Assembly (NCBI RefSeq): GCF_027706725.1 | Contig: NZ_JAQFWQ010000013.1 | Span: 1-64,000, forward strand | Length of the DNA stretch: 64,000 nt | Reading direction: 5' to 3' | Source of the DNA: Nocardiopsis endophytica | GTDB lineage: Bacteria; Actinomycetota; Actinomycetes; Streptosporangiales; Streptosporangiaceae | Shown: positions 52,404 through 60,854 of the stretch, one piece after another | How positions within the stretch are numbered: the stretch's first letter is position 1 | Layout of the letters: every line of letters starts with the position of its first letter | Position numbers and translations under genes: made by a program | Notes under the pieces: model-generated | Seen by the model: only the letters and a program-made list of their open reading frames with translations | The model's database searches: none | What the model was told of the DNA's origin: nothing

Positions 52404-54164
52404 ATGGACACCGAGATCGTGCCCGAGGCGCCGCCTGGGCCTCCGGGAACCGACACCACGCCCGCTCCGCCTGCCGTTCCTGGGGCCGCCGCGACTCCGG
52501 CCGCTACCGAGTTCGCCGATCCTCCCCCGCTCCCGCCGCTTCTGGAGATCGGAGCGTCCAACGCCGCCACCATCGGGGCGGGCGCCTGGGCGGTGGGCGG
52601 TCCGGCGGGTCTGGCGGTCGCCGTGGGAGCCGCCGGGGCCGGGACCGCCGCGTACCTGGCTCGGCGGCGGCGTGCTGCGAAGGCCGCCGCAGCCCAGCAG
52701 GGCGGCCAGGCGGCCGCGGGCAAGGGAGTCCTGCACCGTGCCCGTGGCGGGTCAGGCTCGCTCGGCGGGCGCGGTGCAGGCCGCGGCGCCGGTGGGCTTC
52801 TGGGGGCCCGGAGTGGCCGGGGCGGCTCGAAAGCGGCCGGGACGCTCGGCCGCGCGGGAGGCCGGGGCGGGCTGTCCGGTTCCCGCGCCGCGGGGGCGGG
52901 CTCTGGTCCCGGCGGCCATGGCGCCCGGACCGGAGGTGGTGCTGGTGGGCGTTCGCCGGGCGCCCACCGAAGGCCGGGGGCCCGCGCGGGACTGCTCGGC
53001 GGGCTTGGCCGGGGCGGCTCGGGTTCCCGAGCGGGCGGCGGTACCGGATCGGCCGGCGGACGTGGCGGGCTGTTGTCCGGCACGGGTTCGCGGGCCGGGC
53101 GCGGCCGCACAGCAGGCGGCCCCGGCGCCAGGTCCGGGAAAGGCTTGTTCGGGAGGGCAGGCAGCCGTGGCGGAGCATCCGGACGCGGCGGGGCCTTCGG
53201 CGGGCAACGAGGAGGCCTTGGGCTCCGCGGTTCCGGCGGCTCTCGCGGACCGGGCGCCGCGGGCAAGGGGCCCGGACGCCTGCTGGGGCCAGGGACGGGC
53301 TCGGGCCGGTTCACCTCCGGCAAGGGCCGCTTCACCAAGTTCCGCCCGCGCGGCTTCTCCGGCGGACGGGTGGGCCGGGCGCTCGGCCGCACCGCCGGGC
53401 GCACCTGGCGCTCGCGTCCCGTCGCGGCGGCCCGCCGAGGCGCGCGTCGCGCCTGGAACCTGACCCGCCCACGCCGCCAGCGCATCGCCAACTACATGCG
53501 CAAGCGCGTGTGGGCGATGCAGGCCCGCGCCTGGGGCTACCGGGCCAAGTCCTGGCTGGCCCGGCTCTGGGAACGCTGGACAGGTCGGGTGAGCGACGAC
53601 GCGCGCTACGGCAACGTCCGCGGCGCGCAGCTGGCCCTGGCCGCCGCCGCGGTCGCCGGGTTCGGGGCCCGGCCCCGCCGCTCCGAGCCGCGCGTGCTCA
53701 CCGGGCGCGTCATCGGCACCAACGCCCCGTCCCCACAGGACGGGCCCATCGCCGCCATCGGCCGAGGGCTGATGGCCATCACCGTAGGAACACCCACCGA
53801 GGAGGAATCCGTGGCAGCACCCGTCCAGCGCGTCAGAGACGCGGCCGAGGAGCTCAAGAGCGCTCTGTCCGACTTCGGGGGCATGGGGATGCTCGACTAC
53901 GAGCGGGGGCTCAAGGAGCTTCCGGAGCTTTTCGAGCAGCTTGCCCAGGGCCTGGACAACATGGCCAATCGGGCTGAGGACGAGGAGCCCGTCGACGCCT
54001 CCGTATTGAACTTCTTCAGCGTGATCTCGCAGGCCAGCCGCGGTGCGTCCGGGGTGGCCTCGGAGATGCCCGGCCTGTTCCGGGCCGCCCACGAGACCGA
54101 GCTCGAGCGGCTGGAGAACCCGCGCCCCAACGAGGAGAAGTGGGACGTGACCCAGCAGGACTAG
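52404..54164 (+). CDS. Large Gly/Arg/Ser-rich protein before traB
   Basis: 586 aa; ATG behind GGAGGTG. A Pro/Ala-rich N-terminus and a hydrophobic stretch (IGAGAWAVGGPAGLAVAVGAA, about 55-85) lead to about 230 residues of near-random Gly/Arg/Ser (GGRGGLSGSRAAGAGSG-like). A basic region follows (RRQRIANYMRKRVWAMQARA), and a normal acidic helical C-terminus (RDAAEELKSALSDFGGMGML, ELPELFEQLAQGLDNM). It looks like a membrane-linked protein with a disordered basic middle able to bind DNA. Followed by a strong hairpin, then traB. Unrecognised family. Confidence 0.75.
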   Translation: MDTEIVPEAPPGPPGTDTTPAPPAVPGAAATPAATEFADPPPLPPLLEIGASNAATIGAGAWAVGGPAGLAVAVGAAGAGTAAYLARRRRAAKAAAAQQGGQAAAGKGVLHRARGGSGSLGGRGAGRGAGGLLGARSGRGGSKAAGTLGRAGGRGGLSGSRAAGAGSGPGGHGARTGGGAGGRSPGAHRRPGARAGLLGGLGRGGSGSRAGGGTGSAGGRGGLLSGTGSRAGRGRTAGGPGARSGKGLFGRAGSRGGASGRGGAFGGQRGGLGLRGSGGSRGPGAAGKGPGRLLGPGTGSGRFTSGKGRFTKFRPRGFSGGRVGRALGRTAGRTWRSRPVAAARRGARRAWNLTRPRRQRIANYMRKRVWAMQARAWGYRAKSWLARLWERWTGRVSDDARYGNVRGAQLALAAAAVAGFGARPRRSEPRVLTGRVIGTNAPSPQDGPIAAIGRGLMAITVGTPTEEESVAAPVQRVRDAAEELKSALSDFGGMGMLDYERGLKELPELFEQLAQGLDNMANRAEDEEPVDASVLNFFSVISQASRGASGVASEMPGLFRAAHETELERLENPRPNEEKWDVTQQD

Positions 54165-54176
54165 CACCCCGGTTTC

Positions 54177-54205
54177 AGCGGGGCGGGGTCCGACCCCGCC
54201 CCGCT
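54177..54205 (+). terminator. Strong hairpin before traB
   Basis: 14-bp stem AGCGGGGCGGGGTC / GACCCCGCCCCGCT with an almost absent loop (1 nt, about 3 nt after melting), between the Gly/Arg-rich gene and traB. Confidence 0.8.
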
Positions 54206-54242
54206 CCTTCATGCCGGGTGTCGGCACGACCAGGAGGAGAGC

Positions 54243-56417
54243 GTGGCAGAGCAGCCCCAGAAGAGCGGCAAGAAGAAGTCAGTGAAAAAGGGCCGGGTCA
54301 ACTGGTCGCACGAGCAGGGGCCGCTGCTCGGCGCGGCCAACGCCGCCTCGGCGGCCATGGCGACCGCGGCGGTCGGCTCGCTGCCCGAGGTGGGCATGGA
54401 CTGGTGGGTCCCGGCCGTGGCCGGGGCCGTGGGCGCCGCCGCCTCGGTGGCCCGCGCCGGGGAGCGCCCCCTGGTCTCCCGGCTGTTCCGGGGAGCGCGG
54501 TGGGCCGGGTTCGCCGGATGGAGCGCCTACGCACTGGCCAACGGCGGCCCCTGGGACGTGTCGACCCTGTCGGCGCTGGGGCTGGGGACCGTGGCGGCCG
54601 GAGTGATGCAGCCGGTCACCCGCTCCTTCGAGATCGCCGCCGAGGACCGCGCGAGCAAGGAGGGCGAGATCAAGCGGCGGGCCGGGATCGCCGGTGAGTG
54701 GGAGGCCCGCATCAACCGCATCTGCAACATCAACAAGCCCGGGGTGCAGGTGACCGACCTGGTCGAATGGGAGGTTCCCGACCCCCACAACCCCGGTGGC
54801 ACACGCAAGACCGGCATGAGCATCGTGGTCGAGCTCCCGGCCGGGTCGTCGAGCTGGCGCACCATCGCGCAGAAGGCCGAGGCGCTGGCCGCCGATGCCG
54901 ACCTTCCCGACGGGTGCGGCATCGAGGTCGCCTCCCACGGGTCCCGCCGCCGGGTCCTGCTACTGGCCTCCACCGTCGACGCTCTGGCCGAGGACATCCC
55001 CGCCGGGGACGACTACAGCCCTCTGTCGATCTACGACGACCTGCCCACGTGCATGCACCGCGACGGCTCCTACGGCGGTGTGAACTTCAAGTGGCAAGCC
55101 TCGGTGTTGATCGGCGCCACCGGGTCGGGCAAGTCCGCCCACCTGTCGCTGATCATGCGCCAGCTCCTGCGGTGCCGCGACGTCCTGGTCGTCGGGATCG
55201 ACTTCAACGGAGGAAAAGCCTTCAAGCCCTTCCTCCGCCCGTGGCTGGAGGGCAGGGCCTCCCGGCCGGCCATCGACTGGGTGGCCACCGACCCGGCCGA
55301 GGCCAAGCTGATGCTCGACTTCCTCATCGACGCGATCCCCGCCCGCTCGTCGGGCTACGCGGACCTGATGGCCCAGGCCAACGACGACAAGGTCCCCGCC
55401 AGCCCGTCCGTGCCGCACATCCAGGTCATCACCGACGAGGCCGCCGACCTGCCCCGCGAGGTCAAGTCGCGGCTCGTCGAGCTGTCCAACCGTTCCCGCG
55501 GGGTCTCCATCCGCCAACTGACCTGCGCGCTGCGGGCGGTGTCGGCGGGCGGGGACCAGCTGCCCAAGGAGCTGATCGCCCAGGCCGCCGTGCGCATCGC
55601 CATGAAGGTGAACGAGGACGGGGAGTTGCAGCGGCTCTACGGCTACTCCAAGGGCCTGCCCAAGGCCGACGAGATGCCCGCCGCCGGGTACGGGCTGCTG
55701 CAGCCCGACCCGGCCCAGCTGCCCCGGATCATGAAGGGCCTGCTGGTCAAGCCGGACGACTCCTATCAGGCGGCACTGGCCACCGACGACCGGCGCCCCC
55801 TGCTGGACGAGATCACCGTGAACGTCAACCGGCAGGTCTACGAGCAGCGGTGGCAGCGCGCCAAGGACAAGGGCTGGCTCGGGGTCTCCGAGGTCCCGGC
55901 CATTCGATCGGCCCCCGCTCCCGTCCAGTCGGCCGAGGACGGCGGGACAACCGTGGTCATGGAGCGCGAACGCGTCGACTTGGACTCCCTGGACCTCAAG
56001 GGCGCGGCCGAGCAGGCCCGCGCCAAGCGCGAAGAACTCGAGCAGCGCAACCGCGCCCGACGCGGTGAGCCGGAGAAGGACGAGTTCGACGCCATCATCG
56101 CCGCCTCCTTCGACGCCGACCCCGACCCGCTGCCCGCCGAGGACCACGAGGAGGTGCCCGCGCTACTGAAGACGGCGCTGCGGTTGTGCGGGGAGGGCGA
56201 CCGTGTCCACTACAGCGCCGTGGCCGACGAAGTCGGCCTGGAGGCCGAGGAGGTGCGGCGGCTGCTGCGGCTCATCCATGTCGAGCCCGGCGACAACTCC
56301 TTCCGGTGGAACGGCACCAAGGCGCGCGGCTACTTCCGGGACCAGCTGGAGGAGGCCGTCGCCAAGATCCGCCGCGGAGAGCTGGACGTCCCGCCCGAAC
56401 TCCGCGACGCACTGTAA
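54243..56417 (+). CDS. traB: FtsK/SpoIIIE-type conjugative DNA translocase, TraB-like
   Basis: 724 aa; GTG behind CAGGAGGAGAG. The N-terminus has two or three hydrophobic segments (WWVPAVAGAVGAAASVA, WAGFAGWSAYALANGG). The motor has Walker A GATGSGKSA (about 291-299), Walker B VITDEAADLP (about 394) and RSRGVSIRQLTCALRAVS. The last 80 residues form a winged helix (VHYSAVADEVGLEAEEVRRLLRL). Streptomyces TraB moves double-stranded DNA between mycelia and binds its own clt repeats through such a C-terminal domain. The next 200 bp contain a dense repeat cluster. Confidence 0.92.
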   Translation: MAEQPQKSGKKKSVKKGRVNWSHEQGPLLGAANAASAAMATAAVGSLPEVGMDWWVPAVAGAVGAAASVARAGERPLVSRLFRGARWAGFAGWSAYALANGGPWDVSTLSALGLGTVAAGVMQPVTRSFEIAAEDRASKEGEIKRRAGIAGEWEARINRICNINKPGVQVTDLVEWEVPDPHNPGGTRKTGMSIVVELPAGSSSWRTIAQKAEALAADADLPDGCGIEVASHGSRRRVLLLASTVDALAEDIPAGDDYSPLSIYDDLPTCMHRDGSYGGVNFKWQASVLIGATGSGKSAHLSLIMRQLLRCRDVLVVGIDFNGGKAFKPFLRPWLEGRASRPAIDWVATDPAEAKLMLDFLIDAIPARSSGYADLMAQANDDKVPASPSVPHIQVITDEAADLPREVKSRLVELSNRSRGVSIRQLTCALRAVSAGGDQLPKELIAQAAVRIAMKVNEDGELQRLYGYSKGLPKADEMPAAGYGLLQPDPAQLPRIMKGLLVKPDDSYQAALATDDRRPLLDEITVNVNRQVYEQRWQRAKDKGWLGVSEVPAIRSAPAPVQSAEDGGTTVVMERERVDLDSLDLKGAAEQARAKREELEQRNRARRGEPEKDEFDAIIAASFDADPDPLPAEDHEEVPALLKTALRLCGEGDRVHYSAVADEVGLEAEEVRRLLRLIHVEPGDNSFRWNGTKARGYFRDQLEEAVAKIRRGELDVPPELRDAL

Positions 56418-56426
56418 CCAAACGGC

Positions 56427-56627
56427 CGGAACGAGACCCCGTTCCGCCCCCGGAACGAGCACTGTTCCGGGGGCGGAACGCGTTCCGGGGCGGAACAACC
56501 TGTGTTCCACCTTCTGACCTGCCGCGTTCCGGCGGAACGCGCTCCCCTCGTTCCACCGGACCCCCAGCGGGAGCCCCGTGGGGGCGGGCTGACCGCACTA
56601 TGCGTGGCGCTCCTGTTCCGCCGGAAC
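56427..56627. repeat. GTTCCG/CGGAAC repeat cluster, candidate clt locus
   Basis: GTTCCG occurs at 56441, 56464, 56482, 56526 and 56615, and its complement CGGAAC at 56427, 56451, 56474, 56491, 56533 and 56622. They form five palindromes with spacers of 4, 4, 3, 1 and 1 bp, plus two GTTCCA variants (56504, 56549). No gene lies here (56418-56652). Its place directly after traB fits a TraB-binding transfer locus; the motif differs from the known GACCCGGA repeats. Confidence 0.8.
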
Positions 56628-56652
56628 ACCCCCCGCTCGCTGACCACACACC

Positions 56653-56856
56653 GTGACCGAAGGACCTGTCATCGCCCCCGAGACCATGCGCCTTCTCGGC
56701 TCGGGCGGGGTGGCCCTGGCGTTCCTGCTAGCGGCCGCCGCGGCCGACTACCGAGCCACAGACCCCGAGACCGACGCCTACTCCGGACCCGCCCCATTGG
56801 TGGGCGGGCTGGCCGGGATCGCCGCCGCCATGGCCCTGATCGCCCTACTCGACTGA
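56653..56856 (+). CDS. Small membrane protein
   Basis: 67 aa; GTG start. Two hydrophobic helices (LLGSGGVALAFLLAAAAADY and LVGGLAGIAAAMALIALLD). Unrecognised. Confidence 0.6.
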   Translation: MTEGPVIAPETMRLLGSGGVALAFLLAAAAADYRATDPETDAYSGPAPLVGGLAGIAAAMALIALLD

Positions 56857-56866
56857 AAGAGGACCC

Positions 56867-57082
56867 ATGCCGCACCGCCGCCGCTACCGCGTACGCCCGG
56901 CCGAGCCCCACGAGGTCGCCGCTGAACTTACCGCCGCCTTCCTGGCCGCCACCACCGTGCCCCGCCGCAAGCCGGTCCCCCTGCGCCGGGCGCTGCGCGA
57001 GGCCGGCCTCCAGGCGCTCGGGGCCCTGCTCGCGCTCTCGTCCCTGGTCGCCGTGGGTGCTCTCGTCGTCCGTCTGACCTGA
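56867..57082 (+). CDS. Small basic membrane protein
   Basis: 71 aa; ATG behind AAAGAGGA. Arg-rich N-terminus (MPHRRRYRVRPAEPHEVAAE) and one C-terminal hydrophobic helix (LGALLALSSLVAVGALVV). Unrecognised. Confidence 0.6.
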   Translation: MPHRRRYRVRPAEPHEVAAELTAAFLAATTVPRRKPVPLRRALREAGLQALGALLALSSLVAVGALVVRLT

Positions 57083-57095
57083 CCGCTCGCGAACG

Positions 57096-57129
57096 GGGGC
57101 CGCCATACCTGTCCGCGCCGGGCGGCCCC
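57096..57129 (+). terminator. Intercistronic GC hairpin
   Basis: GGGGCCGCC (57096-57104) / GGCGGCCCC (57121-57129) with a 16-nt loop. A related stem (CCCCGCC / GGCGGGG, 57732-57758) follows the next gene. Confidence 0.6.
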
Positions 57130-57167
57130 TGGCCCCAGTCGAACCTGCGCTCGAAGGGATCACGCCC

Positions 57168-57713
57168 GTGATGCACGCCGACCCCATCGTCTTCCTCCTC
57201 ACCGCCGCCGCGCTGGTCCCCGGGCACTACCTGGGGGACTACGGACTCCAGACCGACGAGCAGGCCAGGGGCAAGGGCGCCTGCACCCATGAGGGCCGGA
57301 AGGCCTGCGCGGGGCACGTCGCCTCGCTCACCCTGGCCCAGCTCGTGATGCTCGCCCTGGTGGCCGTGGTGACCGGCACCGCGATGGATCCCGTCGCCGT
57401 GGCCCTGGGCCTGGGCGTCAACGCCGTGTCCCACTACTGGGCCGACCGCCGCGCCACGCTGCGCGGCCTGGTCCTGGCGGACGAGCGGCGGTCCTCGAAG
57501 ATCGGTTTCTTCGACGGCGGAGGGGCGGAACGGGTCGATCAGGCCTGGCACAAGGTCTGGATCGTGCCCGCCGCGCTGGTCGCGGCCTCCCCCGTCCCGC
57601 TCGCCCTCGCCCTGGCGATCGCCGCGGCCGCCGTGCTGGCGGTCTGCGACATCGCCTCCTGGCGGGCGCGCCGCGCCGAGCAGTTCCGGAACCAGGCCGC
57701 CTCGGCGGTCTGA
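57168..57713 (+). CDS. Membrane protein, DUF3307-like
   Basis: 181 aa. VPGHYLGDYGLQTDEQARGKG near the start recalls the H-x-x-x-D-x-x-x-Q-T pattern of DUF3307 membrane proteins; several hydrophobic helices follow (LAQLVMLALVAVVTGTAM, IVPAALVAASPVPLALALAI) with VNAVSHYWADRRATLRGL between. GTG 57168 or ATG 57171. The role in the element is unknown. Confidence 0.6.
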   Translation: MMHADPIVFLLTAAALVPGHYLGDYGLQTDEQARGKGACTHEGRKACAGHVASLTLAQLVMLALVAVVTGTAMDPVAVALGLGVNAVSHYWADRRATLRGLVLADERRSSKIGFFDGGGAERVDQAWHKVWIVPAALVAASPVPLALALAIAAAAVLAVCDIASWRARRAEQFRNQAASAV

Positions 57714-57800
57714 GCCCGCCCGGTGCCTCTGCCCCGCCGCCCGGTCGGTGGGGCGGGGGGACCAGAGCGGTCCGCCCCCGACCTGCGAAGGAGAACCGTC

Positions 57801-58520
57801 ATGGTGAAGGTCTGCGACCAGCGCACCGTAGGCGTGCTCATCGGCGACACCCGCGGCCGCCTGCTCATGATCGAGCGCGGCACCGCCCCGGTCGGAAGGG
57901 CCCCCGTGGCCGGCCACTGGGACCTCGACCAGGGCGCCGACCACGGCACACTGCGCACCCCGGAGGACGTCGCGCGCGCTGAGGTGCGCGAGGAGGTCGG
58001 CCTCGAGGTCACCGCCCTGCACGACACCGGCATCCGCGACCTGTGGGTGCCGACCTGGTGCAGGCGGCGCCTCCCCGCCGGTGCCGCCGAGCCAGGCCAC
58101 GCCTGGACCGTGTACACCGCGGCCACCACGGGAGTCCTCACGCCGGACGAGCGCGAGACCAAGGGCGCCGACTGGTATGACCGCGACCAGGTGATGCAGC
58201 TCGCCGAGCGCACCGCGAACTACGCCGTCGGCCTCGTGCCCGAGGAGGAATGGCAGGCCGACCCCGGGCTCGAGCCCGTGTGGGTGGTCCTGTTGAACGG
58301 ACTGGGCTGGCTCCGTACCGACCCCGCCGACCTGGAGGACATCGCTGCCGCGGCCCGAGCGGGGACGGTCACCCACCACGACGGCTCCACCACCACGACC
58401 AGCACGGCCCGCGGTAGCACCGAGACCGTCCACCGCGCCCGCGACGGCCGGACGGTGAACGTCCACCAGAAGATCGACGAGGTGGGCCCCGGCGAGACCG
58501 TCATCGGCATGCGCCTCTGA
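57801..58520 (+). CDS. Nudix-fold protein with degenerate Nudix box
   Basis: 239 aa; ATG behind AAGGAGAACC. VGVLIGDTRGRLLMIERG and AGHWDLDQGADHG open a Nudix fold, but the box reads RTPEDVARAEVREEVGLEV: the usual RE is AE and the loop before it is about three residues short, so catalysis may be altered. The last 70 residues are Thr-rich (STTTTSTARGSTETVHRARD). It is the second Nudix protein of the element, unlike the Pif-like one upstream. Confidence 0.75.
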   Translation: MVKVCDQRTVGVLIGDTRGRLLMIERGTAPVGRAPVAGHWDLDQGADHGTLRTPEDVARAEVREEVGLEVTALHDTGIRDLWVPTWCRRRLPAGAAEPGHAWTVYTAATTGVLTPDERETKGADWYDRDQVMQLAERTANYAVGLVPEEEWQADPGLEPVWVVLLNGLGWLRTDPADLEDIAAAARAGTVTHHDGSTTTTSTARGSTETVHRARDGRTVNVHQKIDEVGPGETVIGMRL

Positions 58521-58560
58521 CCGGCCGCTCTCCGTTCCAACGAGCAGAAAGGGCCAGCCC

Positions 58561-59223
58561 ATGACCACAACGATCACCGCCACCACCGCGACCATCACCG
58601 GCGAGCGACTGATGAGGCTGATCACCGCCGTCGCGCCCTTCACCGGTCCGGCCGACCTCCGCTTGGACGCGGTTCACATCGAGGCCGACGGCCACCGGGT
58701 GACCGCGTACGCGACGGACCGCTACACCCTGGGCGTGGCCCGCGACCGCATCGACAGGGTCCGCTTCGCCCCCGTCTCCCTGGACCCGGACGAGGTCTCC
58801 CAGCTGCGCCGCACCCTGATGGCCCACCCCGGCTCCGACGTCGACTTCACGTCCGCCACCCAGTTCCACGAGGACCCGGAGCTGGCCCTGCTCACCGACC
58901 AGGGCCTCCTCTCGGTCTCGGCGGGAGCGACCGGTTCGGTCAAGCCGCCGCTCTGGCGCAAGGCGCTGACCGAGTGCATGCCCACCGGCCAGGGGTGCCC
59001 CGCGCTGGCGATCAGGCCGGAGTTCCTGGCACGCCTGCAGCCCGCCACGCAGATGGCGCCGGAGCACACCCTGGCCTGGTTCGCCCCCGACGCCCCGAAG
59101 AGGCCCGTGGTGGTGACCCTCGGCACCTGGTTCCACGCCCTGCTGATGCCCGCCGAGGTTCCCGCCCCCGAGGCCGCAACGGTCACCGCGACCTTGCACG
59201 AGCCCTCCGACCCACCGTTCTAG
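58561..59223 (+). CDS. Sliding-clamp-like protein (short DnaN homologue)
   Basis: 220 aa. LRLDAVHIEADGHRVTAYATDRYTLGVAR (about 30-58) matches the repeated strand-turn core of DNA polymerase III beta subunits, and the end RPVVVTLGTWFHALLMPAEV resembles the clamp C-terminus (LLMP). A typical DnaN has about 370 aa in three such domains; this one has room for two. Two-domain clamps would need to trimerise, as PCNA does. It lies upstream of a DnaQ-like and a helicase-like gene. The assignment is by pattern and not certain. Confidence 0.65.
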   Translation: MTTTITATTATITGERLMRLITAVAPFTGPADLRLDAVHIEADGHRVTAYATDRYTLGVARDRIDRVRFAPVSLDPDEVSQLRRTLMAHPGSDVDFTSATQFHEDPELALLTDQGLLSVSAGATGSVKPPLWRKALTECMPTGQGCPALAIRPEFLARLQPATQMAPEHTLAWFAPDAPKRPVVVTLGTWFHALLMPAEVPAPEAATVTATLHEPSDPPF

Positions 59224-59245
59224 CCCACAACTCCGACGTGCCCTG

Positions 59246-59285
59246 GTGGTCCGGGGCGGACCAGCGCTGGTCCGCCCCGGACCAC
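59246..59285. repeat. Perfect 40-bp palindrome
   Basis: Left half GTGGTCCGGGGCGGACCAGC (59246-59265) is followed directly by its exact reverse complement (59266-59285), with no spacer. It ends 20 bp before the PP2C-like gene. It may be a terminator/attenuator or a protein-binding or cruciform site. Confidence 0.92.
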
Positions 59286-59305
59286 GACTACAACCAGGAG
59301 GTTCA

Positions 59306-60025
59306 GTGATCACCACCGCACTCGCGACCCGCCGCGGCTCGCGCGCCTTCAACTGCGACGCCGCCTCCATTCACACCCGCGATAGTGCGACCGCTGCTGC
59401 GCTGATCGACGGCATCGGTAACGACGAGGCCACCGCCACCACCGCCCGCCTGCTGGCCGAGACCGTGGCCCGCGTGACCGCCCACCGCGGCGGCCTGGCC
59501 GGGCTGCTGTCCGGAACCCAACTGCTGCAGGTGGACCAGGCGGGTGACGCGGTCGGCGTGGCGGCCCTGGCCTCTCCCGGCTCGCCGACATGGGTCTGGT
59601 GGTCCGGGGACTGCCGTGGCCACGGCTTTGACCACCAGCGCCAGCGGCTGCGCCGCTTCACCTCCGACCACACCGTGGGCGAGCAGCTCAGGCGCAATGG
59701 GGCGCCATGGGAGCTAGCGGCTGACCACGACAACTGGGTGCAAACCCCGCTGTCGGAGGCGGCCGTGGCCACGGTCTACGACGTGGAGGTCCCCGTCGGT
59801 GAGCTGGTGGTGCTCACGAGCGACGGCGTCCACGACTACGTCGCCCACGAGGAGCTGGAGGAGATGGCGGCCGCCCTCCAGGACTCCCCGCAGGACCTGG
59901 CCCAGGCGCTCGTCGACGCGGCGCGGCCCGACGAGGACGGCTACCGCGATGACGCCACGGCCGTGGTCCTGGCTCCGGCTGCGGGAAAATGCCAGCTCTG
60001 CGCCGACGCCGCGCAGACGGCCTGA
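59306..60025 (+). CDS. PP2C-like protein phosphatase
   Basis: 239 aa; GTG behind CAGGAGG. Short versions of all PPM motifs are present: FNCDAASI, ALIDGIGND (metal Asp-Gly), WWSGDCRGHGF, VVLTSDGVHDYV and YRDDATAVVL. These suggest a working metal-dependent Ser/Thr phosphatase. A phosphatase inside a replication gene set is unexpected; targets are unknown. Confidence 0.8.
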   Translation: MITTALATRRGSRAFNCDAASIHTRDSATAAALIDGIGNDEATATTARLLAETVARVTAHRGGLAGLLSGTQLLQVDQAGDAVGVAALASPGSPTWVWWSGDCRGHGFDHQRQRLRRFTSDHTVGEQLRRNGAPWELAADHDNWVQTPLSEAAVATVYDVEVPVGELVVLTSDGVHDYVAHEELEEMAAALQDSPQDLAQALVDAARPDEDGYRDDATAVVLAPAAGKCQLCADAAQTA

Positions 60026-60054
60026 ACCGCCCCCCGAAACGAAGAGGAACCCGC

Positions 60055-60765
60055 GTGTCCGACTGGCACCTGAATCCCATGCTCGCCTTCGATATCGAGA
60101 GCACGGGCGTGGACTTCGACACCGACCGCATCGTCTCCTGTGCCCTGATCCGCATCGATCCTGCGGCCGGCACGGCCGAGCCGCAGACGTGGCTGGCCGA
60201 TCCGGGGATCGAGATCCCCCAGGGCGCCACCGACGTCCACGGCATCACCACCGAGTTCGCCCGCCAGCACGGCCGCCCGGCCCGCGAGGTCGTCGACGAG
60301 GTCGCCCAGCAGATCGGCGCGGCGGTCGCCGACGGGGTGCCTCTGGTCGCGTTCAACGCGGCCTACGACTGCACGTTGCTCGACAGGGAGCTGGCGCGGT
60401 ACCGGATCGGGGTGGACTTCGGCGGCAAGCTCCGAGTGGTCGACCCCCATGTCCTGGACAAGGAGGTCGACCGCTACCGCCGCGGATCGCGGCGGCTGGT
60501 GGACGTGTGCGCCCACTACAACATCCCGCTCGCACAGGATGCCGCGCACGGGTGCGAGGCCGACGCTTTGGCCGCCGCGCGGCTGGCCTGGCGGCTCGGC
60601 TCCACCCAGTCCCGCCTGGCGGCCATGGGCATCGAAGAGCTCCACGATGCCCAGCGGACCTGGAGGGCCCAGCAGGCCGCCTCGCTGGAGGAATACCTGC
60701 GGCGCAAGAACCCGCGCGAGGTCGTCGAACGCGCGTGGCCGATCATCCCGGCCACCAGCACCTGA
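60055..60765 (+). CDS. DnaQ-like 3'-5' exonuclease
   Basis: 236 aa; GTG behind GAAGAGGA. DEDDh exonuclease motifs: LAFDIESTGVD (Exo I, D and E), DVHGITTEFA, LVAFNAAYDCTLL (Exo II, Asp) and AAHGCEADALAAARL (Exo III, H-x4-D). This is the proofreading/epsilon fold; it may act with the clamp-like and helicase-like proteins encoded alongside. It ends before a terminator hairpin. Confidence 0.92.
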   Translation: MSDWHLNPMLAFDIESTGVDFDTDRIVSCALIRIDPAAGTAEPQTWLADPGIEIPQGATDVHGITTEFARQHGRPAREVVDEVAQQIGAAVADGVPLVAFNAAYDCTLLDRELARYRIGVDFGGKLRVVDPHVLDKEVDRYRRGSRRLVDVCAHYNIPLAQDAAHGCEADALAAARLAWRLGSTQSRLAAMGIEELHDAQRTWRAQQAASLEEYLRRKNPREVVERAWPIIPATST

Positions 60766-60800
60766 CCCGCCGACAAATCACTGCCAGGCCCGTTGTCACG

Positions 60801-60828
60801 CCCTTCCCCTCGGAAGGGCTTTCTTCTT
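60801..60828 (+). terminator. Intrinsic terminator after the exonuclease gene
   Basis: CCCTTCC / GGAAGGG with a 4-nt loop, followed by the pyrimidine run CTTTCTTCTT. It is the best classic T-tailed terminator in the element. Confidence 0.8.
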
Positions 60829-60854
60829 GCGATGGCACCCAACGGCACCCGAGA

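Noticed and set aside
56427-56627. CRISPR array
   Set aside because: The repeats are 6-bp palindromic halves with 1-4-bp spacers, not 25-40-bp repeats with unique spacers; no cas genes.
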